Notes: generated from the letters alone by a model not told the origin. A DNA stretch of 64,000 nt from Rhynchosporium graminicola (GCA_900074885.1 FJUW01000032.1:431001-495000); one strand, 5' to 3'; positions 33,779 through 47,144 are shown, numbered from the stretch's first letter. A program made the numbers and translations.

Positions 33779-34942
33779 GAAGTAGTAAATCATTTCCTAA
33801 CAAAGTGTTATGTGGTTTTGGCGACATTACTGTTATCATCAAATAAAGTCTTGAAATACTTTCGTGCCTTTAAAGTCTTCTATAGCGGGCAGTCCAGTCG
33901 CCCTTAATCAGCTACCCGCTTTTGGTATCGATAGTAGTGCCAGGCTCGGATTCGCGCTTGTGCGTGTGTGTGCCAATGCAAGTTGACGGTAGCCAGTGAC
34001 CAAAAGCCTCTAGAACACTTTTCCAATATTTACTACCGCAAACGAGTCACAGGACTAGAAGCTATTCTACGTTATCAATCTCCATTGCTGAAATCTTGCT
34101 ACTATACGGCCGACTACTGAATCTGTATATCAAATCCGTCTCCGTCTCCAGCGAACGGCAGAACGACCAGGCCCTACTCAAGATCGCGTTGGAACTCGAT
34201 TCAAAGTCACGAAAAACATCTCAGGACATTGCCTGAGCTCGTATGTGAAATCTCAACAGACTTTCCGATAACATGAAGACTGAGAGAAAAAAAAAAACTC
34301 TTTGTGAAGATCTAGACTGCTCCGCTTCAGACGAAATTGTCTGGTGTCGAGTATCAACTACACAGAGGCTAACGACGGTAGCTTCGCTAGGTAACCACGA
34401 CCTTAATATCCCTGACATCTTCTATACACCTATCCACCTACACATTACAGACATGTCTAAATGTTTGAAGAGGTGTCAATGCTCCGGTCGACGGCTGCGT
34501 GGCTTATAATACAAAGGACACTTGAGAATGGTTCCAAATCAGAGTCCTTTGGACGAGTAAGCAACTTCCTTTAATAGGTGAACAGATAGAGACCCCCCAA
34601 TCTAGTGAAGAGGAAGAGTCCAGAGCTATCTTATTTAAGAAACAATATATGGGAAAGGTAGAATCTACTCCGAGACGAAACTCGGCAGGTAGATTTGTGG
34701 GCTATCCAAATCAGATATGAAAGAGTGTTATATTCGGGCTGCACGATTTTGATATGTAACTCTTTGTGATATCATCCTACTGTATCCGAACGAACTTGCC
34801 AAGCCTGGTACCCAGAACATCATCTTAGATCTTGATATCTTAATTGAGTGTGGTCTAAGCAACTTGTGATATCCTTCGAATTAATTGCATATAATCTCAT
34901 CTGTCGCTAATCCAGCCAGGAAACATCTCACAGCCCTGCAGA
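33779..34942. other. Intergenic region
   Basis: No gene supported. A run of ten A is at about 34288-34298. It probably contains lost upstream exons of the decayed gene on its left, but none is legible. Confidence 0.45.
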
Positions 34943-35970
34943 TCACTTCTCCCACACCCTCTGCGTCTCCAACTCCACATCTCCATACCCCATCTCCCTG
35001 CCCGCATAAAACCTACCCTTCCGCTCCATTTTCTTCTCCGTGACCCATTTTCTCAGCGTGGTCAATCCCTTCACAATAGCGAAAATGATAACAATCGCAA
35101 TGGCAATGCCAAAACAATAGCCTACCACCGCGCCTTTACCTACACCTCCTACATTCCTCTCTTTTCCATCTTCGCCGATGATCTTGTTGACCGGATTTGG
35201 GTTGAGGAAGTTGTAGACGTAGTACCCTTTTGTGGCATGCGTGACATACGCGAGGCCTAGGTAACAGCCGAGGATGAGGATGAGGTAAATGAGGTGGATC
35301 CAAGGCGCGGGATTTATCCTCGTGAACACGATCTCGAATATTGCGAAAGCGGAGTTCAGGCCGTGTTGGGAGACGTTGCTCCAGAGCGCGAAAGGCGTTT
35401 TGAACGGGCCGATCGAGGAGTAGAGAATTCCCCAGTAGACGATGGTGACGAGGAACGGGAAGGTGGTTATTGTTGAGTAGAAGAGGTAGTGGAGAGCTTG
35501 GAGAGGGCGAGGGAGCCGGTTTAGGAGGGGGGTTCCGCCATGGAAGGCGTAGGTGAATGTGTGGAGGGCGGAGATGAGGAAGTAGAAACATATGCCCCAG
35601 TAGCAGAGGACTGGTAATGCGTTAGCTTGAAGTGTAAGGGTGATGCCGAGAGAGGACGTACTGGTGAAGAACGAAAATGAATTCCTGACATCCTTTGCGG
35701 AAAGACCGTTATGATCAGTCATCTCCCAGCCGATGATGAAGAATGTGACGACAAATGCATAGAGCGACTGTTTTAACCTGTTAGCTATATTCTCAATTTC
35801 TGGCGTGCATGCGCCTTGGGATGAGCGGAACGTACAATGGTAGCTCGGATCGCGAATAATACCCATGGTGGTAGTAACCATGATGTTTCGAATCGATGAC
35901 TTGGATCCCATAAATCGGTGCTGAATTTCAAATGTTGCGCTGAGAAAATATTCATTCTCGCCATTTTCAC
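34943..35970 (-). CDS. Multi-span membrane protein, FAR-17a/AIG1 or rolling-stone-like
   Basis: Three exons, 35970-35836, 35767-35662 and 35610-34943, give 302 aa. Splicing restores WDPSHRFETSWLLPPWVLFAIRATI-SLYAFVVTFFIIGW; the uninterrupted frame there would read an intron with a CTAAC branch. The second intron is 51 nt, a multiple of three, so an unspliced reading stays open. Five to seven hydrophobic segments are visible, with SQHGLNSAFAIFEIVFTR and PAPWIHLIYLILILGCYLGLAYV reminiscent of the NxHGxN-type segment of rolling-stone/FAR-17a proteins. The C-terminus is basic (KWVTEKKMERKGRF) and probably cytosolic. The family assignment is tentative and the biochemical role unknown. ATGs at 35964 and 35955 are alternative starts. 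Confidence 0.75.
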
Positions 35971-36941
35971 CCCTCTCTTTCTAGAATCGGTGCCCTGTCT
36001 GTCGCTCCTCCTCTCGATTGCGCGATCACAGTTAGTGCTGAATATCGTGATCGTATGCGATAATCTGCTTTATCCTCTCTCCCTCACTCTATCTTCAGAC
36101 TCGTCTTAAAAATCCGTTCCTGTTCAATCAATCACTATCGCAACCCTCACGAATCTTCCTGTCGCTGGATAATATGACGATATATATATATATATTTCGC
36201 AGGATTGATTTTGACTTCCCGAGATCTTCTAGAAAGAAAAGCTTAACGTGCAAAAAGAAGAAGAGAGTTACCGTTCGCGGCCGTGGGCGAGGCTAGACTA
36301 GCTATATCTCGGCTGTCCTTTCTACTTTTCTCCACACAGAAGCCGAAAGTTATGGAACTGCGGTAATTGTGAACTTGCCGGTGTCTCAACCCGGTCATGC
36401 GAAGTGAATGGTTGGGTTCTCTGGTCCTATCTGATGCTTTGATTGAGAACCACGTCCTCATTTGGGGGAGGAAAAGTGGGAGTGCGTCGAGAATTCCTAG
36501 ATAGTGACAGCGAGGAGAGAAGCTATTAAGTGCTTCCTTATTCGTATCCGTACAACGCAGCCTTTACTCCGTACCTACACTCGATTGGTGACAGCAAATA
36601 AACTTTCAGCCTCAAGTCTCGAAGCCGGATTTTACCCATGTCTCATCCCTACCAACATCGGATAGTACGCCTGTACAGAGTTAGCGGTATCTGCTAGAGG
36701 TTAGCTCCCGAAATCTAGACTCTAGGTCCCAGTTAAGATCTCAGGTTGGGACTTCATTAGAGGGTTTTCGCACCTGGAGAACACTTTGGAAAAGACAGTT
36801 TCTGAACCTTGTAATACTAAATTAGCGTAAGGGAGACTATACCAGATTTTGCAGGTAGCAGACTAGGGTTCCTTGCTAGCCGTAAAGCATGACAAATAGC
36901 TCAATTTCCGTGATATCAGAATCTTGTGCTATTGCTAGAAT
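35971..36941. other. Intergenic region with a short TA microsatellite
   Basis: The 5' flank of the membrane-protein gene, which includes (TA)n at 36181-36195. No coding signal. From about 36500 on, the sequence becomes stop-dense. Confidence 0.5.
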
Positions 36942-37172
36942 TTGACTGTGACGACTATAGAGAAAGAGACGATTCTAGCTGTTGCTTTAGCTGTATGGAT
37001 TCGCAGAAGGAGACGTCGTCGGAGGAGGTTTTTGCAGCAGCAGCAAGCTGTAGCACCAAGATATCGAGTTCCGTACGAGTATAATCGCTATACGTTTGAT
37101 CTGGATTCGTGGCCCGAGAGAAAAGTCCTCACAACCTTCCGATTCTCTACTCCTGAGTTATATCAGCTTTAG
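36942..37172 (+). pseudogene. Fragment of a HARBI1/PIF-type transposase-derived nuclease
   Basis: The frame encodes a basic RRRRRRRRR stretch, then APRYRVPYEYNRYTFDLDSWPERKVLTTFRFSTPELYQL before a stop. The RYTFDLDSWP...FRFSTPEL sequence is the N-terminal helical segment of Harbinger-like DDE nucleases found in fungi. The rest of the nuclease (DDE domain) is not found downstream, so this is a truncated copy. It is the first transposon remnant at the edge of the AT-rich block. Confidence 0.55.
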
Positions 37173-38760
37173 CTGATTATGGTCCATAACGTCGATTTGA
37201 GGTATATATAGTATCTCCAGCCTCCGTAACACTCCAGCTGACGTTGAAATAGAAGCACGCTAAGCCTAATCTATACGACTTCAAAAACTGTCCACAGCAG
37301 ACAGTTTTCTGTTCACAGTGAACAGTTTTCCTCTGTTAGTCCGGACATGACTACTACAAACGGAATAGGTTGAACTTTAGTGGAAATTGGGTGGCCCCAC
37401 GACTAAACCCGTTTCTGCTGTGCACGGCCAGGAAAACTGTATTTTCGAAAGTGTTTTTGACTGCGAAAACCCTCTATTCCGATCAATAAAGTTCTTGCTC
37501 AATACTCAAGTGCACAGTTTCTCCGTGAGTCTGAAAATTCCTACAATAAAAGTGGAGGAGATTTTGGCTGGTATCAGGATCAATCCCCCTTGATGTCCGC
37601 CCTATCAAACTTAGACCGACGAAGAAACGGAGGAACGATACCGGAAGACACTTCGGTACCTTATCATCTTGAAATCTATCCAACTATCTCGGTGTAGTCA
37701 GGACCATCTCCTCTGGAACAAAGTATAGAGTTTGTAGTTTGCTGCGTACATTCGATGGCGTCGAGGAACCTCCAAACCGACAAAATGTTCAAGTACGTTC
37801 TTCATCCAGGGCCAAGATTCCAGAGTAATTCTGACGATTCATATTAATAGGTCTCGAACGTGGTATAAGAGATAAAGGTACCGGGAACATGACGCTCCGT
37901 GAGTCTCTACTGCTAGTGACGTCGTTTATATGAGTAAATATATGATCAGGTAACTGCGATACTTAACATTGAAGCGTGGAGAAAGACAGACAGCCAAGTT
38001 CTGCTCAACTTTTCGCGGGGTCTTACTCATTATGGAAAAGACAGACGATGTGATCTTTTCATATCATGTTTCTTATAATTTATTGTGGGAGCAAATTTTC
38101 CGCTGACGGGTAGCTTGGTTCGATCTATGATCGTTGACTGTGCTACAGATCCTCACAGTTGGGTGATGATTACCGTGTTCACAGAGTCTAGTTTTGTTTT
38201 CGCTTTGTGAGTTCGTGGCTACGCAGGAGCGGCTTCGGAAGCTGCTTTGATATCAATTAAATTAATAGCTCAGAGTCGTTTCTGAGTTCTTCTATACTAG
38301 CATGGATCTCCGTCCTTTGAGATCTACTATACTGTATTATGACTCGATTTCCATGTGTTATTAGCCAGATATTGGAGAATCAGATGTGTACAAGATCAGA
38401 AATTTGCTGCCGAGAGCAACGGTCAGTCTCGTATATGCACAACACTAATTCCAAGCAGCAAGATCATTCTTTCAGCCTCTGAGACCTTTAAGAAATCTAA
38501 ATTCAGTCATTATCGCTTACTCGATAATCCTCTCTACGTTGAATACGTTTAGACGTCGTCTTAATTGCCGTTCACGAATTGGGATTTTCTGAAAGTAGAT
38601 ACGGCGTCGAAAGTACACTGACCCATCTATTTATTTCGCTGTGCTCTTCTTTGGATTCGTCCCGTTTAGTCTCCTTTCGTTTCATTGTAAAGTCGTTCCT
38701 GCTACGCCGTGTAGTCGCATGCATGTTGTTGGGTTATCAGCGTCCCACAGTGTGCGAAAT
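37173..38760. other. Gene-free transition to the AT-rich block
   Basis: About 1.6 kb with only short frames. At 37287-37330 there is an imperfect inverted repeat (ACTGTCCACAGCAGACAG followed by CTGTTCACAGTGAACAG). No DDE nuclease sequence could be read as a continuation of the fragment at 36942-37172. Confidence 0.45.
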
Positions 38761-38868
38761 GATTAGATTAGATTAGAGTATGACCTTCGACTCTAATCTA
38801 ATCAAAGGTAATTTAAATCTACTCTAATCTAATGAAAGTATAATCAAGTATAATTGAGTATAATCGAG
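38761..38868. repeat. Inverted and direct repeats at the edge of the transposon block
   Basis: GATTAGATTAGAGT (38766-38779) and its complement ACTCTAATCTAATC (38790-38803) form a perfect 14-bp inverted repeat with a 10-nt loop. ACTCTAATCTAAT recurs at 38821-38833, and an AGTATAAT unit repeats three times at about 38838-38868. This lies about 600 bp before the first legible hAT transposase sequence, so it may be part of a hAT end, but no matching copy was found on the right. Confidence 0.55.
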
Positions 38869-39409
38869 TAGGACACGTGATCTGGAGCTAGCCTTAAAAG
38901 AGCTTAGACCCTCGCTTAAGTTCCCTTTTTAAGCTTAGGCTCTTGCCTCAGGCTTGAAGCTCGTATCAAAGCGAGATTCTACTAGTAAGTAGTCTTAATA
39001 TAGAAATTACTAATATCTACGATTAAAAGCTAAGGTTCTATTAGTAATAATAGCTTATTAGTATTATATTATTAATTATAATCTAGAGATTAAAAGAAAT
39101 TACTAGAATATAATTAATAATAATAGATTTATAATAGATTTTCTAGAAAATTCTATTCTATTCTATCGATTTCTAATTATTATAAATAAACGAATAAATT
39201 AGTAATAAGCTTAGAAATTCATATAAAAATAGATTCTTCTAGAAACTATATAATATGTATATAAGAGTCTCTACTCTCCTGTAGAATCCGAACTTTCTTT
39301 CTCAGATTTATCGATATCTACTAGTATTACTCTTATACTTACTTTACTACTTCTAAATCTGTTATACTCTCTTATATATATATTTATATATATATCTACT
39401 ATATCTTTT

Positions 39410-40843
39410 ACTAGATATCAAACTGCTAGTACTATTAATCGAGCTCAAAACGAGCCCGATTTTACAATTAATACAGACGATTTAACTCTTATCTTTAAGA
39501 AAGGTCTATTTTCTAAGACCTTAGAACCTATTAATCAAAACCCTATAGAGCCTAGATTAGTAACTGTTAGGTGTATTTATAGAGGCTACTCGTAAGTATA
39601 ATACTCTCTTTATCTTTACTTATAATAATATATACTAATATTAAAACTATAATAGAAAAGTCTTTAGAAACCAAAGAGTTAATCACTCTACGAGTAATTA
39701 TATTGCTCACTATAAGACTAATCATAAGGCTTTTAATATTCAAAGAGTCTTATTATAATTAGACTCGGAATAAAGTAAGTATAAACTTATTTCTTTATAT
39801 TTAAATTATTATCTAACTAGTTATTAGATACTTCCGATATCGAAGAAGCCTCTAGTAAAGGAAGTAGTAGTAGTCAAACTACTATAACTAAAGCATTTAG
39901 AGGTCTTAAAAGGCCTGCTTCGCATAAAAAAGAGCCCTTTAATTTAAAGAAATATAAGTGGCTTTTAATACGATTTATTATCGAAAATAATCTTTCATTT
40001 AGAAGTATTTCAAGTACTTCCTTTAGAGAGATAACTCTCTATTTAAACGAGTAAGTCTTTTTCGTTTATACTTATTAATATTATACTAATCTTATATACT
40101 AGGAAATCTCCTCTTCTTTATAATAAAATACTTCACGACTACTTAAGTAGTATATATAAAGAAAGAAGAGAGATAATTCAAGAAGATTTTAATCTTAATA
40201 TAAAAGAGAACGGATATTTCTCTTTAACTTTAGACGCGTAGACTGCTATAAATCAAGACTCTTATCTAGGTGTTACTATATAAGTTTCTACTTATAATTA
40301 TTATATAATATAATATTTATAATACTGATTATTTATATATAGACACTATATCGATAGTACTTTAAAGCTTAAGTCACACGCTATTAGTATGGCTTATTTA
40401 AGCGAGCCTTACTCCGGAAAATATCTCTTTAAGGTTTTATCTAAAGCTTTAGAAGAGTAGAATATTCAAGATAGAATTATAAGGTATTATAATAATCTTT
40501 TCTTTTATATTAAAGTAAGATATTATTAACTAACATTTTATAGTATTACTCGAGATAACGCTAGCTCAAACGATACTCTTATCGAAGCCTTTATTAAAGA
40601 CTACGATATAAAAGGAATAAAATTTCAAGGAGATATAGCGTGTTTAGCTCACGTACTTAATCTTGTCGTTTAAGATATATTAAAGAATATTTTTAAGGAC
40701 GCTTATAGCGACCTTGACGATAGAGGTCGTATAGCTAATATCGAGAATAATAGAGAAGAGGATTTAAATAATAGTAAGTCTATTTCTTTTATTAGTATTA
40801 TTAATAATATAATATTTTATATACTAACTATAATAGATACTTC
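39410..40843 (+). mobile_element. hAT-type DNA transposon, left part, RIP-damaged
   Basis: On the plus strand an interrupted reading frame gives FTINTDDLTLIFKKGLFSKTLEP, later GYFSLTLDA(stop)TAINQDSYLGVTI, KLKSHAISMAYLSEP, then ITRDNASSNDTLIEAF and CLAHVLNLVVQDIL. These are the hAT transposase motifs (DAWT, TRDNASSND, C.AH.LNL). The stop in DA(stop)T replaces the Trp of DAWT, as expected from RIP of TGG. Intron-like gaps with degraded GTAAGT/AG borders interrupt the frame. The gene is cut at 40843 by the LTR element that starts at 40844 and resumes at 47517. Confidence 0.8.
40839..40843. repeat. Target-site duplication ACTTC, left copy
   Basis: ACTTC directly precedes the LTR at 40844; the identical ACTTC follows the other LTR at 47517-47521. 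Confidence 0.85.
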
Positions 40844-41215
40844 TATAACGTATAGTAGGGCGTAGTGTTCGTCCTAGAGTGCGAAAGAGGTTAGTTAGGT
40901 AGGCAGGGACGCTATCACTAGATTAAGTCTAGTAATCTTTATAAGTTACTAAGTATAAGTAAGATACTATATTTAAGTTAAGCACGAAGCTTCTATCTAG
41001 TAGGCAGACGTACTAGTATATATAAAACCTTTATTCTATTGAATTATCTGAATTATCTGAATTATTATCTAGTTCAGGAACTATAAGCTAATTCAGCATA
41101 TAACTTTCGTTACGTGACCTATAGCTTCTCTATATAGTATAGAGCTAGCTACGTAGGTTAGTCTGCCTGCTGAGCCTTAGGGCTATATTACTTATTGCAG
41201 CTAAGGGTTATAATA
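40844..41215 (-). repeat. LTR (downstream copy of the minus-strand Gypsy element)
   Basis: 372 bp, starting TATAACGTATAG and ending GGGTTATAATA; these are RIP forms of TG...CA termini. It is more strongly mutated than the other copy, for example TACGTGACC against CACGTGACC. Confidence 0.85.
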
Positions 41216-41389
41216 CTATCTCCCTTCTAGCTTAGCGCGTCCCGCGCTTCTAGCTTAGATATCTAATTAAGAAATATCGACCTTCTATAATAACTATCCT
41301 CTTCTTTTACTATACTACTTACTTATTACGAACATATTAAAGAGAACTAATAAAACCTCTTATCTTATATCTTTTATTATAATTTCAAA

Positions 41390-41950
41390 ATACTATCTTG
41401 TTCTTACTGCGATAAAGATCCTTATTAGGTCTATATTATTTCCTCTAACTTTAATCGTTATACCGAATATATTCGCGCTAGTAGAAATACGAAATATAAT
41501 ATATAAAGTCCTTTAAAGAGTAAATAATATAAGTTAGAGAGAACCGAGGCCGATCTTACCTAAGCTTATAAGGAAGCTTAATAAGATTAGTAAAAGCTAA
41601 TTAAATATCTAGCTTTCTAATAAGCTAAGATCCTTTAGATTAATAAATAAAAAGAATTCTTTTATATAAAAGTAGCTGAGATACTACGTTATAGTCTTCG
41701 TTCTCTAGATAAGTTAGAAGCTATCGAAGAAAAAGAACATATAGCGAAAGAGTAAAAGGAGCCCGTGTTCTTACTTAATATTAAGGCTTTAGATCCTGCT
41801 CTTATAAAGTAGCTAAACTATTTTAATTCTTCTGATCCTATATAGATCGCCTTAGGTTTCGGTAATAATTCTTCCTAGGAGTTACTTAAGTTTTTAACCG
41901 GAACTATCGAAGTAAATCCGGATAGTTCAAGTTTCGTATAAGTTCTTATA
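41390..41950 (+). pseudogene. Accessory ORF of the Gypsy element, antisense to pol
   Basis: Between the 3' LTR and pol, the plus strand (opposite to pol) reads SCSYCDKDPY, then VYIISSNFNRYTEYIRASRNTKYNI, YKLERTEADL and a helical, coiled-coil-like LRSLDELEAIEE-type segment (here LRSLDKLEAIEEKEHIAKE), with stops at former Trp/Gln codons. The Tyr residues at regular spacing look like Cys codons changed by RIP (TGT to TAT), which would give a CxxC...C...C pattern followed by a coiled coil. I know this kind of Cys-cluster/coiled-coil protein from fungal transposon-rich regions; its function is unknown. Confidence 0.55.
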
Positions 41951-44900
41951 AGTTTTCCTTATCTCTATACCCTTTCTATTTTACTAAATATTCCTACTAA
42001 TCCTATATTATAGTCCGAGTATCTAGTAATTTCTCTATATCGTATATATCTAGTTCGTTCTCGGGTTAGAGTTCTTTATCTATCGCTAAAGGTATATCTC
42101 CGTTAGTAGATTCTAGTAGTAATACGTAGAATATAAGATATAGTTAAGATCCCTATAATAGCTATAGTCTGAAATTTATAAGTCTTACTTCTTCTAGTAT
42201 TTCGAATAGTCTAAGATTCTTAATTTCTAATTTCGTACTTAGTCGTTTTATTTTAATATATTTTCGTAGTAAGTATACTTTATCCCCACTCTTAAGCGAA
42301 AGTCCTATATTACGCTTCTAGTTACTATACTTTATAGTTCTCGCGTTCGAGAAGTCAATATCTTTAGATAGTTATTATTATAAGTCCTATATCTTATATA
42401 CTAAGACTATAGATTCTTACGCGCTAATAGAGTCCCTTCTTAGTTATTAGTATATTTCGGGTTCGAAGCTATAGTTAGTGAAGAATAGGGAAACCGAGGT
42501 AGTTTTATTCTTAGCGCTATTATATATAAACTAAGTAAAGGGAAGCAGTTCGACCTAATTGCTCTGTTTCTTATTAATATAGCTATATAAGTACTATTCT
42601 ATTAATTAATTTAGTTATTCCGTTTATCTATCTATTTATAAGTAGAATATAGTTAATATTTTATAGTTAAGCCTAAGTTAGTTTATAAGTAATATCTAAA
42701 ACTTAGAGGTAAATAACTTATCTCGATCTGAGATAATCTCGTTAAGTAGCTTATATTAGCTTACTATTATCTTAAGAAATATATACGTAAGTTCCTTAGC
42801 GTTAATTCCTTCCTTATATAGTACGAAGTATCTATATTTAGTAAGTCGATCTATAATAACTTAGATAATATTAAATACTATATTAGTTATTAGTTCTTTT
42901 AATAATAGTAGTTTAATAACGAAGTTAAACGCAATCGACTTCTATACTCTAATAGATATTACTAGTAATTTAAGAAGACTATATAATACGTATCTGCTTA
43001 ACTTACTTTTTATATATATATCGTATTCTCTGATAATATTTTCTATTTACTTTCTTATACCTAGAAAGTAATAGTCCCTAGATATTCGTTCGAAGGTTCT
43101 TATAATCCCTTAGTAACTATATATAAGTAATAAGTATTACTCTATTATAAATATCTATCTTAGTTTACTTAGGATATATATAAGTCCTTTAAACCTAAGG
43201 AGGCTATTTTCGTTTATTATAAAGTCGTCTATAGATTTACTAATAACTCGCTATACGTATTTATTTATTATATATACGTTTTTAATTTAGTTTATAAGGT
43301 ATTTATCTTCTAATACTATAATTATTACTAAGAGTTTATAGTTATATTCTATTCTTTCCTTTCCCTCTTTAAGGATAGCTCGGGGCCTCTCTATAGGTTT
43401 TCCCGAGTAGTCTTATTATCTACTAAGAGTATTAGCTCTTATATTTTCGCTACTTTTTCTATAGGTAATATTAAACTTTAGGGTCGAGAGTTCCTCTAAC
43501 TACTTAACTTATCTTTTATTTAATATTTTTATTAATATAAATAATATTAGATTCTTATAATTAGTTTAAATCTAGATAATATACTTTACTCCTTCTAAAT
43601 AGTATTACTACTACTTATAGGTAGCTATTATAGCGAGTAGTTCCTTATCGTATATATTATAGTTAAGCTCTATAGATAAAAATATCCGCGAGTAATACGT
43701 AATAAGATATAGTTATTTATTATACTTCTAGCTTAAGTATACCTCTAGTACGAAATCCGAAGCGTTAGTTTCTATTATTATCTCGAGGTTTAGATCGTAA
43801 GTAGCTAAGATAAGTATATTAGTAAAGTATTCTTTTAGTATTCGGAACGCTTCTTCTACTGCAGTTATTTAAATAAAGTCCTAGTTCTTCTTAGTAAGAT
43901 CTATAAGTACTTTAGCTACTATAAAGTAATTCTTAATAAATCTTCTATAGAAATTCGCGAATCCGAGGAAGGACTATACTTCTTTTATACTACTTAGTAT
44001 TAGCTATATAAGTACTACCTTAACTTTAATCAGGTCTATTCGGACTTTATATTATCTAATAATAAATCCTAAGAAGTGGATTTCTTCTTAGTAAAATTTA
44101 TATTTCTCTAGTTTAAGAAGTAGCTTAGTACTCTTAAGTTTCTTAAGTACTTTATATATATATTAAATATACTCGGTTTTTATCTTAGAGTAGATAAGTA
44201 TATTATCTAAGTAAGCGATTACGAAAATATTAAGGTATTTATATAATTAGTTATTAATTATCTATTAGTACGATATAAGTATATTTATAAGCTCGAATAG
44301 TATAACTTAGTATTTATATAAGCTATAGCGTGTTCTGAACGCTATCTTCTATTCTTCGCCGGGTTTTATCCGTATAAGGTTATATACTCCTCTTATATCT
44401 AGTATTATAAATATAGTAGCTCCTTATAGTCGATCGTATAGCTTATTTATCAGGAGTAATAAGTACTAATCCTTAATTATAATACTATTAATATTATAAT
44501 AATCGATATATAAGCGGAGTTTCTTATCTTTCTTCGGAACGAAGAGTATCGGACTCGCGGCTAAGGAAGTAGATAGTCGTATGAAACCTTTCGCTAAGTT
44601 ATTATCTATATATTCCTTTAGGGTTTTTAACTCTACTATAGATTATTAGTATATTAGTCTGAAGCTAGGTATCTTTCCTAGTTCTAAGGGTATCTTATAA
44701 TCCTATAGTTAGTACTATAGAAAGGCCTTATTCTTAGGGGCTTCCCGGAAAAGTTACTTATAATCCTTATACGCTACTAGTATTCGCTTTAGTATAGAGG
44801 CCTAAGTTTAGTCCTCGTTAGTCGAGAGAGCTATATATAACTCGTCTCGCTTCGGGTTATTATCTGCCTATTTAAGTGCCTTATAGTCGCTTCTGTACTA

Positions 44901-47144
44901 ATAATAGTTTATTATAATTCGCTCCTTCTACTAGTCGATAGTAGGGTTATAGAGTTTTAATTATAGTATATCGAGTACTAACTTATAAGCGCTTAAGTTA
45001 ATAATATTAAACTTAATATCTTTAATATATCCTTTTAGTGTTTTTATATTTAATTAATTAGTTTAGAGAGTTATATATCTATCCTTATTTCCGATAGTAT
45101 CCTTATCTAATGCGAATAAACGATATAAGAGTTCCTTCTTAACTAGTCTAAACCTATAGTTTAATACTATCCTATGATCTATAAAATTACCTATAGCTCT
45201 AGAGTCTACTATAGCTCTAAGCGCTTATCCTCTAAAATAGACTATTAGGAATAGTTATTATCCCTTTCCTATTATATAAAGTTCTTTATCGTATAAGTTC
45301 CTAGGCTCTTTATACTTACTTATCGATAGCTTTTTATCGCTAAGACCTCTTAGTTTTTTAATATCTCTAGTACTTCTAGAGCTATATAGTAGATATTATT
45401 ATTATCTTCCGTAGGCTAGAATACTAGTATCTATTTCTAGGGCTAAAAGTCGGCGTTCTCCTTTCTATTATAATAGATATTATATAAGTTAGTTTAGTAG
45501 GATAACTATATAAGTGCGGCGTATCGCGGGTGATTAATCTATAATACGTCGTCCTTCTTTTCGATCTTTCGGAGTTCGTCTTTTACCTATTCTCGTAATC
45601 CTCTATAAACTGCTAGTCTTATTTATATAGTTAGTATATAATCTGTATTTTCTCTGATAGTATCTTAGTATTACTAACTACGTCGAACCCCTTATTCAGT
45701 TTCGCTTAGTATATCCTTATATCCTTAGAGTATATAATAGATTCGTATTAATAAGTCTAAGTATACTTCTACTAAGTCCTTCTAATATTAGATAGCTTCT
45801 AACCCTATATTATTATAGGATAGCGATTTCTCGATAACTTCTATTATACTATTTTCGAAGATTTCCTCTGCTTTAGCATAAGCTATCTTAATACTCTTCT
45901 TACTTATAGCGATAAGAAGTCATATATATTCTTCAAAAGTGATTTCTAATCCGTCGGAGCTATATTCGAAGGGTATATTAGAACCGGGTCCTAAGTTCTC
46001 GACGTCGAGTCGATTTATAGCCTCGCGGAGTTCCTTCTTATCGTCTAAGTTAATATTAATATAGTCGTCGTCTAATTCTAGTCCCTCTTAGATATAGCTA
46101 GTATATAATATTATTAGTTCGTTATAACTCTCTCTCCCTTAGATAATAGCGTTAAGTTCTTATTATAATAGATAACCCTAGGATCTTTTTCCTCTGCTTT
46201 AACTACTCTTATAGTTCCTTATAAGGTATCTTAGTTTTCTATAATTAAAATAAGTATAATCTTATATATATTTTATTCGCTACTATAGCGATAATTCTTT
46301 CTTATATATAGCGTCGAGTTCTATAGGGTCTCTGTAGTCTTATTTATTATAACTAGAGTAGTTAACCTTACCCCTAAATCCTCTTTCGCCTATTCGCCTA
46401 TAGTTAGAGTCGAACTTTCCTTTCTTCTCTATATTAAGTTTATACTAGTCGTTATCGATTTTATATATAGCTTTAATAAGTTAGCTAAGAGTAATAACCC
46501 TAGCTATATAGTATATAAGCTCGTCTTTAACAAAGTCCTTAAGACCTTTTCAGTATACGTATATAAGTGCTTCGTTACTCTATTCGGTACGAGTAGAGTA
46601 GCACTGAAAGTCCCTAGTATAAGCAGTTACTAACCCCTTCTATTATAGAGCTTCGATAGCTCTTTCTGCCTCTTTCTATTTATCTATAACTCTAAAATTA
46701 GCTTTTAATTCTTTAAGGAATCCGTCCTATATAGTAAATATATCGATAGTAGTTTACTCGGCTTTATTAGCGTTAATAACTTCTTCTTTATTACTATAGA
46801 TAAGGTAGTCCTCGAGAAACCCTTTAATCTAATTTAAGGCTTTACCTTCGAGCAGAGTAACTGCTTAAAGGACTATCTCGGTATCGGACCGAAAACAGTC
46901 GCTATTGAATTTAATATAGAGTCGGAGTTAGAGTATAAATCCTTAAAGCTTATTATATTCTCCTATAAAAGCTTTAATATTTTTATATCGAATATTCTTA
47001 TCGATCTCTCTAACTAGAGTAATAAGTGTATCGATCCTTTTAGATATTAACGATAAAGTAGGTACTCCTTGAGAGCTTCTTAAGATAGATATATCTTACT
47101 TGATCTGACGTATACGCTAGTACCTATTAGTGTAGTACTTAAAG

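Noticed and set aside
35785..35911. Reading the membrane protein as one uninterrupted frame starting MGSKSSIRN
   Set aside because: That frame reads an intron with a CTAAC branch site; the spliced frame gives a better hydrophobic N-terminus.
36181..36195. TATATA run as a TATA box or replication origin
   Set aside because: It is a short microsatellite without a gene in the right position or an origin-like context.
38761..38833. GATTAG repeats as telomeric sequence
   Set aside because: The unit is not TTAGGG, there are only a few copies, and they are inverted.
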